In this document: one piece after another, positions 1 through 10,517 of the stretch | Layout of the letters: the number at the start of each line of letters is the position of its first letter | How positions within the stretch are numbered: position 1 is the stretch's first letter | Source: Prochlorococcus sp. AG-347-M15 | GTDB lineage: Bacteria; Cyanobacteriota; Cyanobacteriia; PCC-6307; Cyanobiaceae | Length of the DNA stretch: 64,000 bases | Assembly: GCA_003281185.1 (NCBI GenBank) | Contig: QCCS01000002.1 | Location: 1-64,000, forward strand | Reading direction: 5' to 3' | Notes under the pieces: generated by a model | Seen by the model: only the letters and a program-made list of their open reading frames with translations | Databases searched by the model: none | Told to the model about the DNA's origin: nothing | Program-made: the position numbers and the translations under genes

Positions 1-1257
<1,257 letters not shown>

Positions 1258-1272
1258 TTTAGTTCCAAATTA

Positions 1273-2274
1273 ATGATCGAATCCTTTAGACATTTTGAAC
1301 ATAAAAAAGTTGACCTCATTGGTCTCGGAAACGCAATAGTAGATATTATTGTAAATATTGAAGATGAGTTTCTTGAGATAAATAATCTGGATAAAGGATC
1401 AATGAATCTAATTAATTCTGATGAATCTCAGAGATTGTTAGAAAATTGCAAAGTTATCAAACAAATTTCAGGCGGTTCCTCAGCAAATACCGTTGTTTCT
1501 TTAGCAGAATTAGGCAACCATGTGCAGTTTATAGGAAGAGTAAAAAATGATCAATTTGGTAATTTCTTTTCTGACGATATAAAAAAAAGTAAAACTAAAT
1601 TTAATACTCCACCAACTATTGCAGGTGCTCCAACAGCTCACTCAATAATTTTGGTTACACCTGATGCACAAAGAACTATGTGCACTTACCTAGGAGCATC
1701 TGTGGAGTTTGAGCCAAAAGACATTGACTTTAATGTAATTAAGGAAAGTAAATACTTGTATTTAGAAGGATATTTATGGGACAGCGAATTAGCTAAAAAA
1801 GCTTTTATTAAAGCCGCCCAAATTGCAAAACAATCTAATACAAAAATAATCCTTTCTTTGTCTGATTCATTTTGTGTAGATAGGCATCGTGAGAGTTTCT
1901 TGGAATTAATTTATGAATATGTAGATATCGTTTTTTGTAATGAATCCGAGGTGTTAAGTTTATTTAAAAATGATAAATTAGCAAGCTGCAAAGAAGACCT
2001 ATCTTCCTTATGTGAATTAGTCATAGTAACTCTTGGAAGAAATGGTTCTCTCATAGTTAATAAAAATAATGTTGAAATAATTGAGTCAATAACGAAAGGC
2101 AAGATTATTGATACTACAGGAGCTGGAGATATCTATGCGGGAGGGTTTATCCATGGATTAATAAACAATTGTTCCCTCAAAAAATGCGGAGAGATAGCTT
2201 CAATTTGTGCGGGGCAAATAATTACGCAATTAGGGTCTAGATCAGATATTGATCTTAAAGAGTTAATAAAATAG
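1273..2274 (+). CDS. PfkB-family carbohydrate/adenosine-type kinase
   Basis: A 333-residue ribokinase/PfkB superfamily kinase, which phosphorylates a sugar or nucleoside hydroxyl with ATP. The N-terminal family signature is visible as GGSSANTVVSLAELG (near residue 67), and the C-terminal anion-hole and catalytic motif is DTTGAGDIYAGGF (near 277), in which the Asp of GAGD is the expected base. The layout resembles the adenosine kinase-like branch, which would fit its place right after purA, but the substrate cannot be read from the sequence. The ATG start lies 15 bp after the purA stop. The 3' end is convergent with cutA, only 6 bp away. Confidence 0.85.
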   Translation: MIESFRHFEHKKVDLIGLGNAIVDIIVNIEDEFLEINNLDKGSMNLINSDESQRLLENCKVIKQISGGSSANTVVSLAELGNHVQFIGRVKNDQFGNFFSDDIKKSKTKFNTPPTIAGAPTAHSIILVTPDAQRTMCTYLGASVEFEPKDIDFNVIKESKYLYLEGYLWDSELAKKAFIKAAQIAKQSNTKIILSLSDSFCVDRHRESFLELIYEYVDIVFCNESEVLSLFKNDKLASCKEDLSSLCELVIVTLGRNGSLIVNKNNVEIIESITKGKIIDTTGAGDIYAGGFIHGLINNCSLKKCGEIASICAGQIITQLGSRSDIDLKELIK

Positions 2275-2280
2275 ATTTAA

Positions 2281-2586
2281 TCAAATAGTATTATTCAACC
2301 AATCATAATATTTCATCTCAGCATGGTATTTTTTGTACATAATTTGAGGAACATTATATGTGGAATTTTTATTTAAGAAATCAATTAAACTATCTTTAAA
2401 TTCTAGTTTACTTTTTATTGTGATTTCAAACTCTTTAGTTTCTCCAATATCATCATTCCACTCATAAATTGAAAAAATTTGTTTTATCGAAACACAAGCT
2501 GCGAGTTTATTTTGTATTAGTAATTTAGCCATTCGCAAAGCATTTGAGTTACTTGATTCAGTTGTGATCATTACTAATACTTCCAT
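2281..2586 (-). CDS. cutA: CutA-like divalent-ion tolerance protein
   Basis: A 101-residue protein of the CutA1 family, small trimeric ferredoxin-like proteins linked to divalent metal tolerance in E. coli; their real function in cyanobacteria is unsettled. Visible family features are the N-terminal strand MEVLVMITTESSNSNALRMAKLLI, read here as two overlapping parts, the LAACVSI segment carrying the conserved Ala-Cys, the Y-x-W motif in IYEWN and the C-terminal YDWLNN. Length is normal. It lies 13 bp downstream of cobK on the same strand and is probably co-transcribed with it. The start is a plain ATG. Confidence 0.88.
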   Translation of the reverse strand: MEVLVMITTESSNSNALRMAKLLIQNKLAACVSIKQIFSIYEWNDDIGETKEFEITIKSKLEFKDSLIDFLNKNSTYNVPQIMYKKYHAEMKYYDWLNNTI

Positions 2587-2599
2587 AATGAATTAAACA

Positions 2600-3397
2600 T
2601 CAATAATTTTTGATTATGTGATTTATCAAATTGAGGTATTGATTAAAAGAATGAGAATAAACATTTTTAACTTTCGGCCTTTTAACTAAAAATAACTTCA
2701 TTTTACTTCCAGAAACTATACTCTCCCAGTTTTTTTGAGAATAACTTCCAGAGTCTCTGCATAGAACATAATCTATCTCCCAAAAATCACAAAGTTTTTT
2801 TTCTAAGATACTTTCATTATTTTTACTCGGTTCAAGTATCGCTATATTTGAATTTTTAATACATGATCCAAAAGCTTTAGTTATACTTTCATAAGTTGGA
2901 AGTACCCTAGTATATACATTTGCTTTACAATTCATATAATAATTAGCTGTATCGTTAAGGAATCTTGATCCTATTGCCAGAAGAATATTCTTTTTTTCTA
3001 GATCAACGTTATTTATATCCTTTAAATCATCAATATAAAAAAAATTGTTAGTGGTACTTATTAATGATTTTCTCTCGTAAAGTAAGAGAGGTGTATTAAT
3101 CTCTTTACATGCATTATAAAGATTTTTAGAAATTATCACGGCAAACGGATGAGTAGCATCGACTACGCATATGATTTTATTTTTTTTTATGAAATTAATT
3201 GTTTGATCTTTATTATTTAATTTACCTGTAATGATATGTAACTTTGGATTTTCAATATAAGCTTGCCCTGCTTTATAAGTTAAAACACTTACAAAAACTG
3301 AATAATTAAGTTCAAGAAGCCTATTAGCTATTACAGGTCCATCCGAAGTTCCTGATAGGATCCAAACATTTTTATAGCAATTTTCTTGATTCTGCAT
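2600..3397 (-). CDS. cobK: Precorrin-6A reductase (CobK/CbiJ family)
   Basis: This enzyme reduces the corrin macrocycle precursor with NADPH during cobalamin ring synthesis. The 265-residue protein begins with a Rossmann-like segment containing ILSGTSDGPVIANRLLEL and carries the family hallmark VVDATHPFA near residue 98, followed by the ISKNLYNACKE helix. A C-terminal CRDSG segment is also typical. The gene points away from ssb, whose start is only 28 bp upstream, so both promoters share a tiny divergent region. cobM, another corrin-ring enzyme, lies 37 kb away in this window, so the B12 genes are scattered. Confidence 0.88.
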   Translation of the reverse strand: MQNQENCYKNVWILSGTSDGPVIANRLLELNYSVFVSVLTYKAGQAYIENPKLHIITGKLNNKDQTINFIKKNKIICVVDATHPFAVIISKNLYNACKEINTPLLLYERKSLISTTNNFFYIDDLKDINNVDLEKKNILLAIGSRFLNDTANYYMNCKANVYTRVLPTYESITKAFGSCIKNSNIAILEPSKNNESILEKKLCDFWEIDYVLCRDSGSYSQKNWESIVSGSKMKLFLVKRPKVKNVYSHSFNQYLNLINHIIKNY

Positions 3398-3425
3398 CAG
3401 TATGTCTTTAATTAAATAGATAATA

Positions 3426-3851
3426 ATGAATCATTGTTTAATTCAGGCGGTAATTAATAGCGCTCCCCAAATGAGGTATACCAAAGAAAATCAAACTCCA
3501 ATTGCAGAAATGATTGTTAATTTTAAAGGATTACGCAGTGAAGATCCAACCAGAGATCTCAAGATCGTAGGATGGGGAAATATCGCCCAAGAAATGGTAG
3601 ATGAACTGAAGGAGGGGCAAAATGTTGTTATTGAAGGACGTTTAAAGATGAATTCTGTCACTAGAAAAGACGGAACGAAAGAAAAGCAACCAGAACTAAC
3701 AGCTTCAAAGATTCATCAAATATCTCCAGTTGACGTTAATAAGTCAGATCAAAAAGAAAATAATGAGTCATTTGAAAATAAGGAAAGCACCAAAAAATCT
3801 AGTTGGGATAGTTCACCTTTAGTACCTGAAGTTGACGAAATACCTTTTTAA
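3426..3851 (+). CDS. ssb: Single-stranded DNA-binding protein
   Basis: Binds and protects single-stranded DNA in replication, recombination and repair. The 141-residue protein has an OB-fold domain over roughly residues 1-100 (segments VGWGNIAQEMVDELKEG and VVIEGRLKMNS are typical), a polar linker, and the acidic tip DEIPF at the very C-terminus, where partner proteins dock. The usual final tip is D-D-I/L-P-F, so the EIPF ending is a mild variant. The start is ATG, 28 bp from the divergent cobK start. The next gene on the opposite strand ends 1 bp after it. Confidence 0.95.
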   Translation: MNHCLIQAVINSAPQMRYTKENQTPIAEMIVNFKGLRSEDPTRDLKIVGWGNIAQEMVDELKEGQNVVIEGRLKMNSVTRKDGTKEKQPELTASKIHQISPVDVNKSDQKENNESFENKESTKKSSWDSSPLVPEVDEIPF

Positions 3852-3852
3852 A

Positions 3853-4035
3853 TCAAATATCAACATTATTTTCTTGAACACTTATAATAAATTTGCTTAT
3901 TTTTCTTTCAAGCGCGGCAAGTTCGCTTCTGATTTCTGGCCATTTACCCTTATCAAGATTTTCTAATAGCCAAGCTCTATCTTGATCAAGTTTAAAAATT
4001 AAATCTCCTTGATTTGCAGTATTAGTATCTTGCAT
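3853..4035 (-). CDS. Small conserved-looking hypothetical protein (60 aa)
   Basis: I do not recognise this gene. From the ATG at 4035 it encodes 60 residues; a longer reading from a TTG at 4056 would add seven residues (MNRLTSI) and is less likely. The product is soluble, mostly helical in appearance, with a charged core DQDRAWLLENLDKGKWPEIRSE read in two parts and a LAALERKISKF helix that could form a short coiled coil. There is no signal peptide or membrane segment. It is tail-to-tail with ssb (1 bp gap) and 42 bp from the divergent DUF2854 gene. Function is unknown. Confidence 0.6.
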   Translation of the reverse strand: MQDTNTANQGDLIFKLDQDRAWLLENLDKGKWPEIRSELAALERKISKFIISVQENNVDI

Positions 4036-4077
4036 AATACTTGTTAGCCTATTCAAAACTCATTCTACTAAAACAAA

Positions 4078-4608
4078 ATGAAGAAATACTTATCGCCTGG
4101 AAACTTAATCGTAACCGCTGGGGGTATATTAGCTTTTGTTGGAATGACTGCATATTTTACCGACTCAGTTAATTTAAGTGTTCCTACTTTTTTTTATGGA
4201 GTACCTATTTTTCTAATTGGATTAGGTTTAAAGACTTCCGAAATACCTCCTGTAGAGTTGTTTGACAAGACAAATTTCGCAACAAATAAATTTAATAGAC
4301 CAAAAGAATTAACTGCACTGGTTAAAGACGTTACAAGATGGAGGTATGGGATAAAAGCTCATCTTGAATCGTCATTAGAATCTTTAAATTTATGGGACGA
4401 GGATAATCCCCCGCAACTAAAAGAAATAGAAGAAATTACAAAAGAAGAAAAAAAAGGTCTCAGAATGCGTTTTGAATTAAACGCAGTCCCCCTAGAAAAA
4501 TGGATTGAAAAACAAGAAAGATTAAACAGGTTTTTCGTAAAAGGTCTTGAATCAGAATTTATTATCGACGATAATAAAAAAGAATTTGATTTTATTCTCT
4601 TTTATTGA
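4078..4608 (+). CDS. DUF2854 family membrane protein
   Basis: A 176-residue protein that I place in the cyanobacterial/plastid DUF2854 family. Two hydrophobic segments occupy the N-terminus (about residues 9-27 and 33-50), with a PTFFYGVPIFLIGLGLKTSE hairpin between them, followed by a soluble region containing VTRWRYGIKAHLESSLESL and ending in FDFILFY. The family is conserved in oxygenic phototrophs but has no established function that I can cite. The ATG start has no close Shine-Dalgarno. It is followed 64 bp later by argB on the same strand. Confidence 0.75.
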   Translation: MKKYLSPGNLIVTAGGILAFVGMTAYFTDSVNLSVPTFFYGVPIFLIGLGLKTSEIPPVELFDKTNFATNKFNRPKELTALVKDVTRWRYGIKAHLESSLESLNLWDEDNPPQLKEIEEITKEEKKGLRMRFELNAVPLEKWIEKQERLNRFFVKGLESEFIIDDNKKEFDFILFY

Positions 4609-4672
4609 ATATAGGGATATATTTGTAAAAACCTAATTTCTCAATTCAATCTAGTTTTAATGAATTTTAATA

Positions 4673-5524
4673 ATGAATGATTCTCAAAGAGTATCAATAT
4701 TAAGCGAAGCACTTCCATATATACAAAGTTTCTCAGGTAGAAAAATTGTTATCAAGTACGGTGGTTCTGTTATGGAAGATGATGATTTAAAAAATGCTTT
4801 TTTTAGAGACATATCACTTTTATCAACCGTAGGGGTTTGTCCCATAGTCATTCATGGAGGTGGACCCGAGATTAATAATTGGTTAAAGAAATTAGAAATA
4901 TCTCCTAAATTTGAAAATGGATTAAGAATTACTGATCAAAAAACAATGGAAATTGTTGAGATGGTTCTAATGGGTAGAGTTAACAAACAAATTGTAAAAG
5001 GCATTAATAAAACTGGATCCTTAGCTGTGGGGATATCAGGTCTTGATGGAAACTTAATTCAATCTAGAGAACTAGGAGATGGGAGCCATGGGTTAGTGGG
5101 AGAGGTTACAAAAATCAATCCTGAAATATTAGATCCTCTTATTTCTAAAGGATATATCCCTATTATTTCTAGTATTGGATCAACCTTGGAGGGTATTTCC
5201 CATAACATTAATGCGGATTTTGTTGCTGGAGAAATTGCTGCTGCAATAAATGCAGAAAAACTTATTCTTCTTACTGATACTCAGGGAATTTTAAAAGAAA
5301 AAGATAACAAAAATAGTCTTGTTGAAAAAACTAATCTCAAAGAGGCAAGAGATTTTATTGATAAAAAAATTGTGACTGAAGGTATGATTCCAAAGACAGA
5401 ATGTTGTATCAGAGCTTTAGCACAAGGAGTCAAAGCCGCCCACATAATTGATGGAAGAATAGAACATTCATTACTTCTTGAGATTTTTACAAATTCCGGA
5501 ATAGGTACAATGATAGTCGCTTAA
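4673..5524 (+). CDS. argB: Acetylglutamate kinase
   Basis: Phosphorylates N-acetylglutamate with ATP, the controlled second step of arginine synthesis; in cyanobacteria it is the target of PII. The 283-residue protein shows the nucleotide-binding KYGGS (residues 28-32), the HGGGPEI substrate loop (61-67), the [12 protein letters not shown] helix, and the [12 protein letters not shown] segment near the C-terminus. The N-terminal helix ([18 protein letters not shown]) is the part associated with arginine feedback inhibition and hexamer formation in this family. Length is normal and the start is ATG. A DUF3153 gene follows after 3 bp, so the two are probably one transcript. Confidence 0.96.
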   Translation: MNDSQRVSILSEALPYIQSFSGRKIVIKYGGSVMEDDDLKNAFFRDISLLSTVGVCPIVIHGGGPEINNWLKKLEISPKFENGLRITDQKTMEIVEMVLMGRVNKQIVKGINKTGSLAVGISGLDGNLIQSRELGDGSHGLVGEVTKINPEILDPLISKGYIPIISSIGSTLEGISHNINADFVAGEIAAAINAEKLILLTDTQGILKEKDNKNSLVEKTNLKEARDFIDKKIVTEGMIPKTECCIRALAQGVKAAHIIDGRIEHSLLLEIFTNSGIGTMIVA

Positions 5525-5527
5525 CCT

Positions 5528-6637
5528 ATGAAAACTTATAAGCAAGTTTTAGAAACAGTAGAACTTGCTTTAGCTAGAGGTGAGTACCATTATTGTATTG
5601 AATTTCTTTTACCTTTAATCGAATCATTTCCTATATCAAGTAAAGAGGGAGTGAATTTAAGAACAATCTTAATTACTGCTCTTTGTGGCATCAATAAAAA
5701 AGAGGAGGCTAAAAGTTTTTGCAAAGAACTTCTAAAATCTTACGACAATAAGACGAGAGAAAATGCAAAATATTTGATGGAAGTTATAGACTCTCCTGAC
5801 ATTAAAAAGCCAGAAAATTGGAACGTACAGTTTGAAAGCGACTCATCACTAAATAAAAAATCTCTTAACTCACTGCGCAAAAAAAGAGAAGTATTGGAGA
5901 AAAAGAAATTTATTAATGTTACTGAGACTCCAACTGGCGAAACAAAACCCTTTCAGAAAGGCTTTTCACTGATCATTTTTTTAATACTATTATTATTAAT
6001 TCCACTTTTAAGTGGCTGCGTTAAAATTGAGAATACTCTTGATCTTAATGAAATAGATTCTATAACCAATAATTTAGTTATAGAAAGTAAATACATAAAG
6101 AAATTCCCTTGGCAATTAAAATTCGAAGAGAAAATGAAAGATATTTTTCCTGACGCAGAAATTGAACAACACGAATCAACCTTTTCTTTGAAACATAAAA
6201 ATCTCAATCTTGAAGATACAAAGCAAGTTCTTAAAATAATACAAGATGCAGCAGGAGATTTAGCGGGAGGATCAACAAATATGATGGACATTAATACTAC
6301 TCAAAAAAACTTCATTCTTTTAAAAAAATACTTTTATAGAATAGATTTGGATCTAAATTCTATTCATGATGTTGATAACTTAGAACTCGTTTTAAAAATT
6401 ATTCACCCAAATAAAGCTTCCCTTACTGGAAATAATTCAAATTTAGAAATCACAAAAAATCTAATAATTTGGAATTTAAATCAAGGGCAGATAAATAGTC
6501 TTGAATTTTCTTTCTGGAGCCTCAACAAAGTTTTGATTGGGATATTTACTATTTTAATAATCATGATATTAGCTTATTTAGTAAGATTCTATAGATTTAA
6601 ATTAGGTACAGATTTGCCTCAACTTCCATCAAATTAA
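5528..6637 (+). CDS. DUF3153-type membrane protein with N-terminal soluble extension
   Basis: A 369-residue protein in two parts. Residues 1-140 form a soluble helical region resembling a short TPR (LALARGEYHYCIEFLLPLIE, then EEAKSFCKELLKSY). A hydrophobic stretch at 146-163 follows, ending in a lipobox-like LLSGC with Cys164, then a domain that fits DUF3153 (starting VKIENTLDLNE), and a second membrane helix at about 333-353 near the C-terminus. DUF3153 proteins are usually exported or lipid-anchored, so the soluble part would stay in the cytoplasm and the DUF3153 part would face the lumen or periplasm. It sits 3 bp after argB and meets priA tail-to-tail with no gap. Confidence 0.7.
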   Translation: MKTYKQVLETVELALARGEYHYCIEFLLPLIESFPISSKEGVNLRTILITALCGINKKEEAKSFCKELLKSYDNKTRENAKYLMEVIDSPDIKKPENWNVQFESDSSLNKKSLNSLRKKREVLEKKKFINVTETPTGETKPFQKGFSLIIFLILLLLIPLLSGCVKIENTLDLNEIDSITNNLVIESKYIKKFPWQLKFEEKMKDIFPDAEIEQHESTFSLKHKNLNLEDTKQVLKIIQDAAGDLAGGSTNMMDINTTQKNFILLKKYFYRIDLDLNSIHDVDNLELVLKIIHPNKASLTGNNSNLEITKNLIIWNLNQGQINSLEFSFWSLNKVLIGIFTILIIMILAYLVRFYRFKLGTDLPQLPSN

Positions 6638-8914
6638 TTACAACTCTGCTGGATTAACGTCAATTGTTAAAAAAACATTTTTAGGAATAAGTTTCCATAA
6701 TGTTGGTCTATCAGGTAAAGGTATCTCTGTTCCTTCAGGACCATGTATTAATATCTGCCATCTAAATTTTTTACCGACTTTAGCAATTAAACTTGGAGCA
6801 GGGCCAATTAATTTCCAGTTCTTTTTCTCACAAAAATTAAGTAAATATTTTCCTAATTTTATTGCAATCGATTCAGTTAATTCATAATTTTCACCTGACA
6901 ATTTAAGAAGACAAATCTTGCAAAATGGAAATAAATTAGCATCTTTTCTCAATCTAGAGTTTTCAATTAAGAATCTTTCATAATCTCTTTTCTGAAGATA
7001 CGAAATTACCGGGTGGTTAGGTTTATATGTTTGAAAAATTACTTTTCCTTTTTTTTGAGCCCTGCCTGCCCTTCCAGCTAATTGTAAAAACAATTGTAAT
7101 GACTTTTCTTCTGCCGAAATATCTGGGCGATGAAGCAACCCATCTGCTGCGATAACTACTGAAAGAGTAATATTGGGGATATCAATCCCTTTTGCCAACA
7201 TTTGAGTTCCCACAAGGATATCAGCATCACCTTTAGAAAACTTTGAGAGAATATCTCTATGACCATCCTTCCCTGAGGTTGTATCTCGATCAAAGCGAAG
7301 AACCCTTAGGTTAGGAAATTCTTCATTCAAAAACTCTATTACCCTTTGTGTTCCTATCCCAAAAGGTTTAAAGGCAGTTGATTGACAATCAGGGCAACGA
7401 TTGATCAATCTCGATTTATGACCACACCAATGACAGCTTAACCATCTTTTTCCTTGTGATCCGAGATGCATTGATAAGGGTACGTCACAGTTGGGGCAAT
7501 TTATTAAATATCCGCAATTTCTACAACTCAAAAACCCACTATGACCCCTCCTAGGGATCAAAATTATTGCCTGCTCATTTTTTAAACGAAGTTGAGGAAG
7601 CAATTGTAATAATTCATTGGAAAAAATTTTCATATTTCCTTTCTTGAACTCATCACGCATATCAATAATTCTTATTTCAGGAACTTCATTAATGGATATC
7701 CTTTGAATCATTCTCACCACTCTAAAATTCTTTTCAAAAATACACTTTTTCCAAGTCTTCATTGATGGGGTTGCACTCCCAAAAATTAACTTTGCAGAAT
7801 TCCTTTTTACTATTTCAATAGCAATCTCTCTAGCGTCATAACAAGGCATAGGACTATCTTGTTTATATGAAACATCATGTTCTTCATCCATTATTATTAA
7901 CCCTAGATTTTTAATTGGAAGAAAAACTGCGGACCTTGTTCCTATTACTATTAATGGTTCATTAGCATTAATAATTTTCTTCCAAACTAAAGTTCTATGA
8001 CTGGAAGAACAGTTACTATGATATTCGTAAACAACATTATTAAATCGCCGGCTAAACCTATCAATAAGTTGAGGAATTAATCCAATTTCAGGGGCGAGTA
8101 TCAAACAACTTTTTTTCTTAAGAAATTCATCTTCAGCAATTCTCATATAAACTTCTGTTTTACCAGAACCTGTTTCACCCCATAGAAGTAAAGCATCTCC
8201 GGGTTTCATTGTTTGAAATTCTTGAAATGCAATTTTTTGTTCATTTGTAGGATTAGGTTTTTTCGTTGCAATATGATCATGTAAAAAGGAATTTAATTTT
8301 GTATTTATATTTTTTTTTCTTTTAGATTTAACAAGGTAATTTTTACTGACCATTGAGTTAATAAGTGTGTAATTAAAACCAGACTTTATTAATTCACTTT
8401 GCCAATTACCTTTTTCAGGTAAAATATTCATTAAAAAAAATTCTTTTTTGGTTAATCCATTTTTCTTAATATCAAATTCTTTTTTAGTTTCAATCCATAT
8501 TTGATCTTTTAAACCTTTAGAAATATTCTTATATTTACCAATCCAGCCAGGAGGAAATGCAGTTTTAAACATTTTTAAATTACTAACCATATAAAAAGAG
8601 GCTAGTGACTCTATCCATTCTCTCCAAGAGTCATCTATTATTTTTTTCTGCAAAATACTTTCAACAGACAAATATCTTATACTTTTTCCTTCAGTAATAT
8701 TTGATTGATCTTTATTAATTGTCGAAAAGTTTTTTTTGGAGATCACCAACCCATTCAATAATCTCCCTCTTAGTCTCACACTTACAATATCCCCAACTTC
8801 TACCCCAAGATTTTTTCCGTCTAAATAGTAAAAGCTTTCATTATTACTACCTATATCAAGCAAAATTTCCAATTTGTGGGAGATATTTAATAACTGATTA
8901 CTTGCCGGCTTCAA
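6638..8914 (-). CDS. priA: Primosomal protein N' (PriA helicase)
   Basis: A 3'-5' helicase that reloads the replisome at collapsed forks. The 758-residue protein contains an N-terminal DNA-binding region, the Walker A GETGSGKT (246-253), the DEEH box (343-346), a zinc-binding insert with eight cysteines (464, 467, 473, 476, 494, 497, 507, 510), and the helicase C-terminal motifs LVGTQMLAKGIDIPN and QLAGRAGRA. The start is a TTG at 8914: an in-frame TAA lies five codons upstream and no ATG is available, so TTG is forced. The gene is divergent from rpoD across a 325-bp gap and converges on the DUF3153 gene. Confidence 0.95.
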   Translation of the reverse strand: MKPASNQLLNISHKLEILLDIGSNNESFYYLDGKNLGVEVGDIVSVRLRGRLLNGLVISKKNFSTINKDQSNITEGKSIRYLSVESILQKKIIDDSWREWIESLASFYMVSNLKMFKTAFPPGWIGKYKNISKGLKDQIWIETKKEFDIKKNGLTKKEFFLMNILPEKGNWQSELIKSGFNYTLINSMVSKNYLVKSKRKKNINTKLNSFLHDHIATKKPNPTNEQKIAFQEFQTMKPGDALLLWGETGSGKTEVYMRIAEDEFLKKKSCLILAPEIGLIPQLIDRFSRRFNNVVYEYHSNCSSSHRTLVWKKIINANEPLIVIGTRSAVFLPIKNLGLIIMDEEHDVSYKQDSPMPCYDAREIAIEIVKRNSAKLIFGSATPSMKTWKKCIFEKNFRVVRMIQRISINEVPEIRIIDMRDEFKKGNMKIFSNELLQLLPQLRLKNEQAIILIPRRGHSGFLSCRNCGYLINCPNCDVPLSMHLGSQGKRWLSCHWCGHKSRLINRCPDCQSTAFKPFGIGTQRVIEFLNEEFPNLRVLRFDRDTTSGKDGHRDILSKFSKGDADILVGTQMLAKGIDIPNITLSVVIAADGLLHRPDISAEEKSLQLFLQLAGRAGRAQKKGKVIFQTYKPNHPVISYLQKRDYERFLIENSRLRKDANLFPFCKICLLKLSGENYELTESIAIKLGKYLLNFCEKKNWKLIGPAPSLIAKVGKKFRWQILIHGPEGTEIPLPDRPTLWKLIPKNVFLTIDVNPAEL

Positions 8915-9239
8915 AACTTTTTCTTAGTATTGGATTGTTGAACATTCCACAAAGTGTTTTTTGCACATTGTAAGTATCCTGCTCTTAAGGGAGACATGAA
9001 GCTTTGATCATTGACTGAAAATTCAAAAAATGATCTGCCTGTCTGAGAAATCCCAAGACTTTTTACTTTAGGTAATCTATAGCACTATTTAAATTTTTCA
9101 ACAGTTTAAAAAAACTTTTTTATTCAAAATTCCTGAAAAAGTTCTTTTACAAATTAACGGGGAAATTTACTACTAAATGTACAAATTAGCCCTAAATAAA
9201 ATTTAATCTAGTTAAATTCACCGTAGAGAGGAGTCAATC
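8915..9239. promoter_or_regulatory. Divergent intergenic region between priA and the sigma factor gene
   Basis: This 325-bp gap is one of the longest in the window and holds no credible gene. It must carry the promoters of both flanking genes. The part next to the sigma factor gene is strongly AT-rich, and a clear Shine-Dalgarno AGGAG sits at 9230-9234, 5 bases before its ATG. I see no rRNA, tRNA or convincing hairpin. A long leader for a principal sigma factor gene is plausible, but I cannot point to a -35/-10 pair with confidence. Confidence 0.5.
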
Positions 9240-10421
9240 ATGTGTCCAGTAGCAGCAGAATCAAAAAATTCTAAGCCCAGCTCAAAAAAAAAGATTAACA
9301 AAAAAATTAATGCCAATTTAGAACCAGTTGTAGAAGAAGCAAATAATATCAATAGCCAAAGTTCACAGACATCATCTGATGCAATGGAAAGAGGCATAGA
9401 AACAAATAATGAATTTAGTGATTCTGAAGATGAAGATAAAGGCCTTGGCAACATAAAGCTTGGCCCTAAAGGTATCTACACTGAAGATTCAATAAGAGTT
9501 TACTTACAAGAAATTGGGAGAATTAGACTTTTAAGACCGGATGAAGAAATTGAACTTGCACGAAAAATTGCTGACTTACTCCAACTAGAAGAACTGGCGA
9601 CTCAATATGAGTCAGAAAAAGGCCATTTCCCTTCTGTTAGGGAATGGGCTGAATTAATAGATATGCCTCTTCCCAAATTTAGGAGAAGACTTCTTTTAGG
9701 AAGAAGAGCTAAAGAAAAAATGGTTCAATCAAATTTAAGATTAGTTGTTTCGATTGCAAAAAAATATATGAATAGAGGATTATCATTTCAAGATTTAATA
9801 CAAGAAGGAAGTTTAGGTCTTATTAGGGCAGCGGAAAAATTTGACCATGAAAAAGGTTATAAATTCTCTACTTATGCTACTTGGTGGATTCGCCAAGCCA
9901 TAACTAGAGCGATAGCAGACCAAAGTAGGACTATTAGATTGCCTGTTCACTTATATGAGACAATTTCCAGAATCAAAAAAACCACAAAAGTTCTTAGTCA
10001 AGAATTTGGAAGAAAGCCTAGTGAAGAAGAAATAGCTGAGAGTATGGAAATGACAATTGAAAAATTAAGATTTATAGCAAAAAGTGCCCAGCTACCTATT
10101 TCTTTAGAAACTCCAATAGGTAAAGAAGAAGACTCAAGACTTGGAGACTTTATAGAGGCTGACATAGAAAATCCAGAACAAGATGTTTCTAAAACTTTAT
10201 TAAGAGAAGATTTAGAAGGAGTCTTGGCGACTTTAAGTCCAAGAGAAAGAGATGTGCTTAGGTTGAGATATGGAATTGATGACGGGAGAATGAAAACTCT
10301 TGAAGAAATAGGACAGATTTTTGATGTAACAAGAGAAAGAATTAGACAAATAGAAGCAAAAGCTCTTAGAAAGCTGAGACATCCAAATCGAAATGGGGTT
10401 TTGAAAGAATATATAAAATAA
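9240..10421 (+). CDS. rpoD: Principal RNA polymerase sigma factor (group 1, SigA/RpoD)
   Basis: Directs core RNA polymerase to housekeeping promoters. The 393-residue protein has a short charged N-terminus, region 1.2 ([16 protein letters not shown]), region 2 with [18 protein letters not shown] and the -10-reading segment, a region 3, and region 4.2 with the helix-turn-helix [20 protein letters not shown] near the C-terminus. Full regions 1.2 to 4.2 and the invariant WWIRQAI support a primary sigma. The ATG is preceded by AGGAG five bases upstream. A long, independent upstream region suggests its own promoter; hemC follows 96 bp later. Confidence 0.95.
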   Translation: MCPVAAESKNSKPSSKKKINKKINANLEPVVEEANNINSQSSQTSSDAMERGIETNNEFSDSEDEDKGLGNIKLGPKGIYTEDSIRVYLQEIGRIRLLRPDEEIELARKIADLLQLEELATQYESEKGHFPSVREWAELIDMPLPKFRRRLLLGRRAKEKMVQSNLRLVVSIAKKYMNRGLSFQDLIQEGSLGLIRAAEKFDHEKGYKFSTYATWWIRQAITRAIADQSRTIRLPVHLYETISRIKKTTKVLSQEFGRKPSEEEIAESMEMTIEKLRFIAKSAQLPISLETPIGKEEDSRLGDFIEADIENPEQDVSKTLLREDLEGVLATLSPRERDVLRLRYGIDDGRMKTLEEIGQIFDVTRERIRQIEAKALRKLRHPNRNGVLKEYIK

Positions 10422-10517
10422 AAATAGTTAAATATAATTTTCAGCTTTGTAAAGTTGCAAAAGAATAGCTTAAAATAAACTCGACTTTATTTTAATCCAA
10501 ATTCAAAAATATATTTA

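Noticed and set aside
8719..8973. An 84-residue frame on the + strand over the priA start
   Set aside because: It lies antisense to the well-supported priA N-terminus and has no recognisable domain; priA explains the region.
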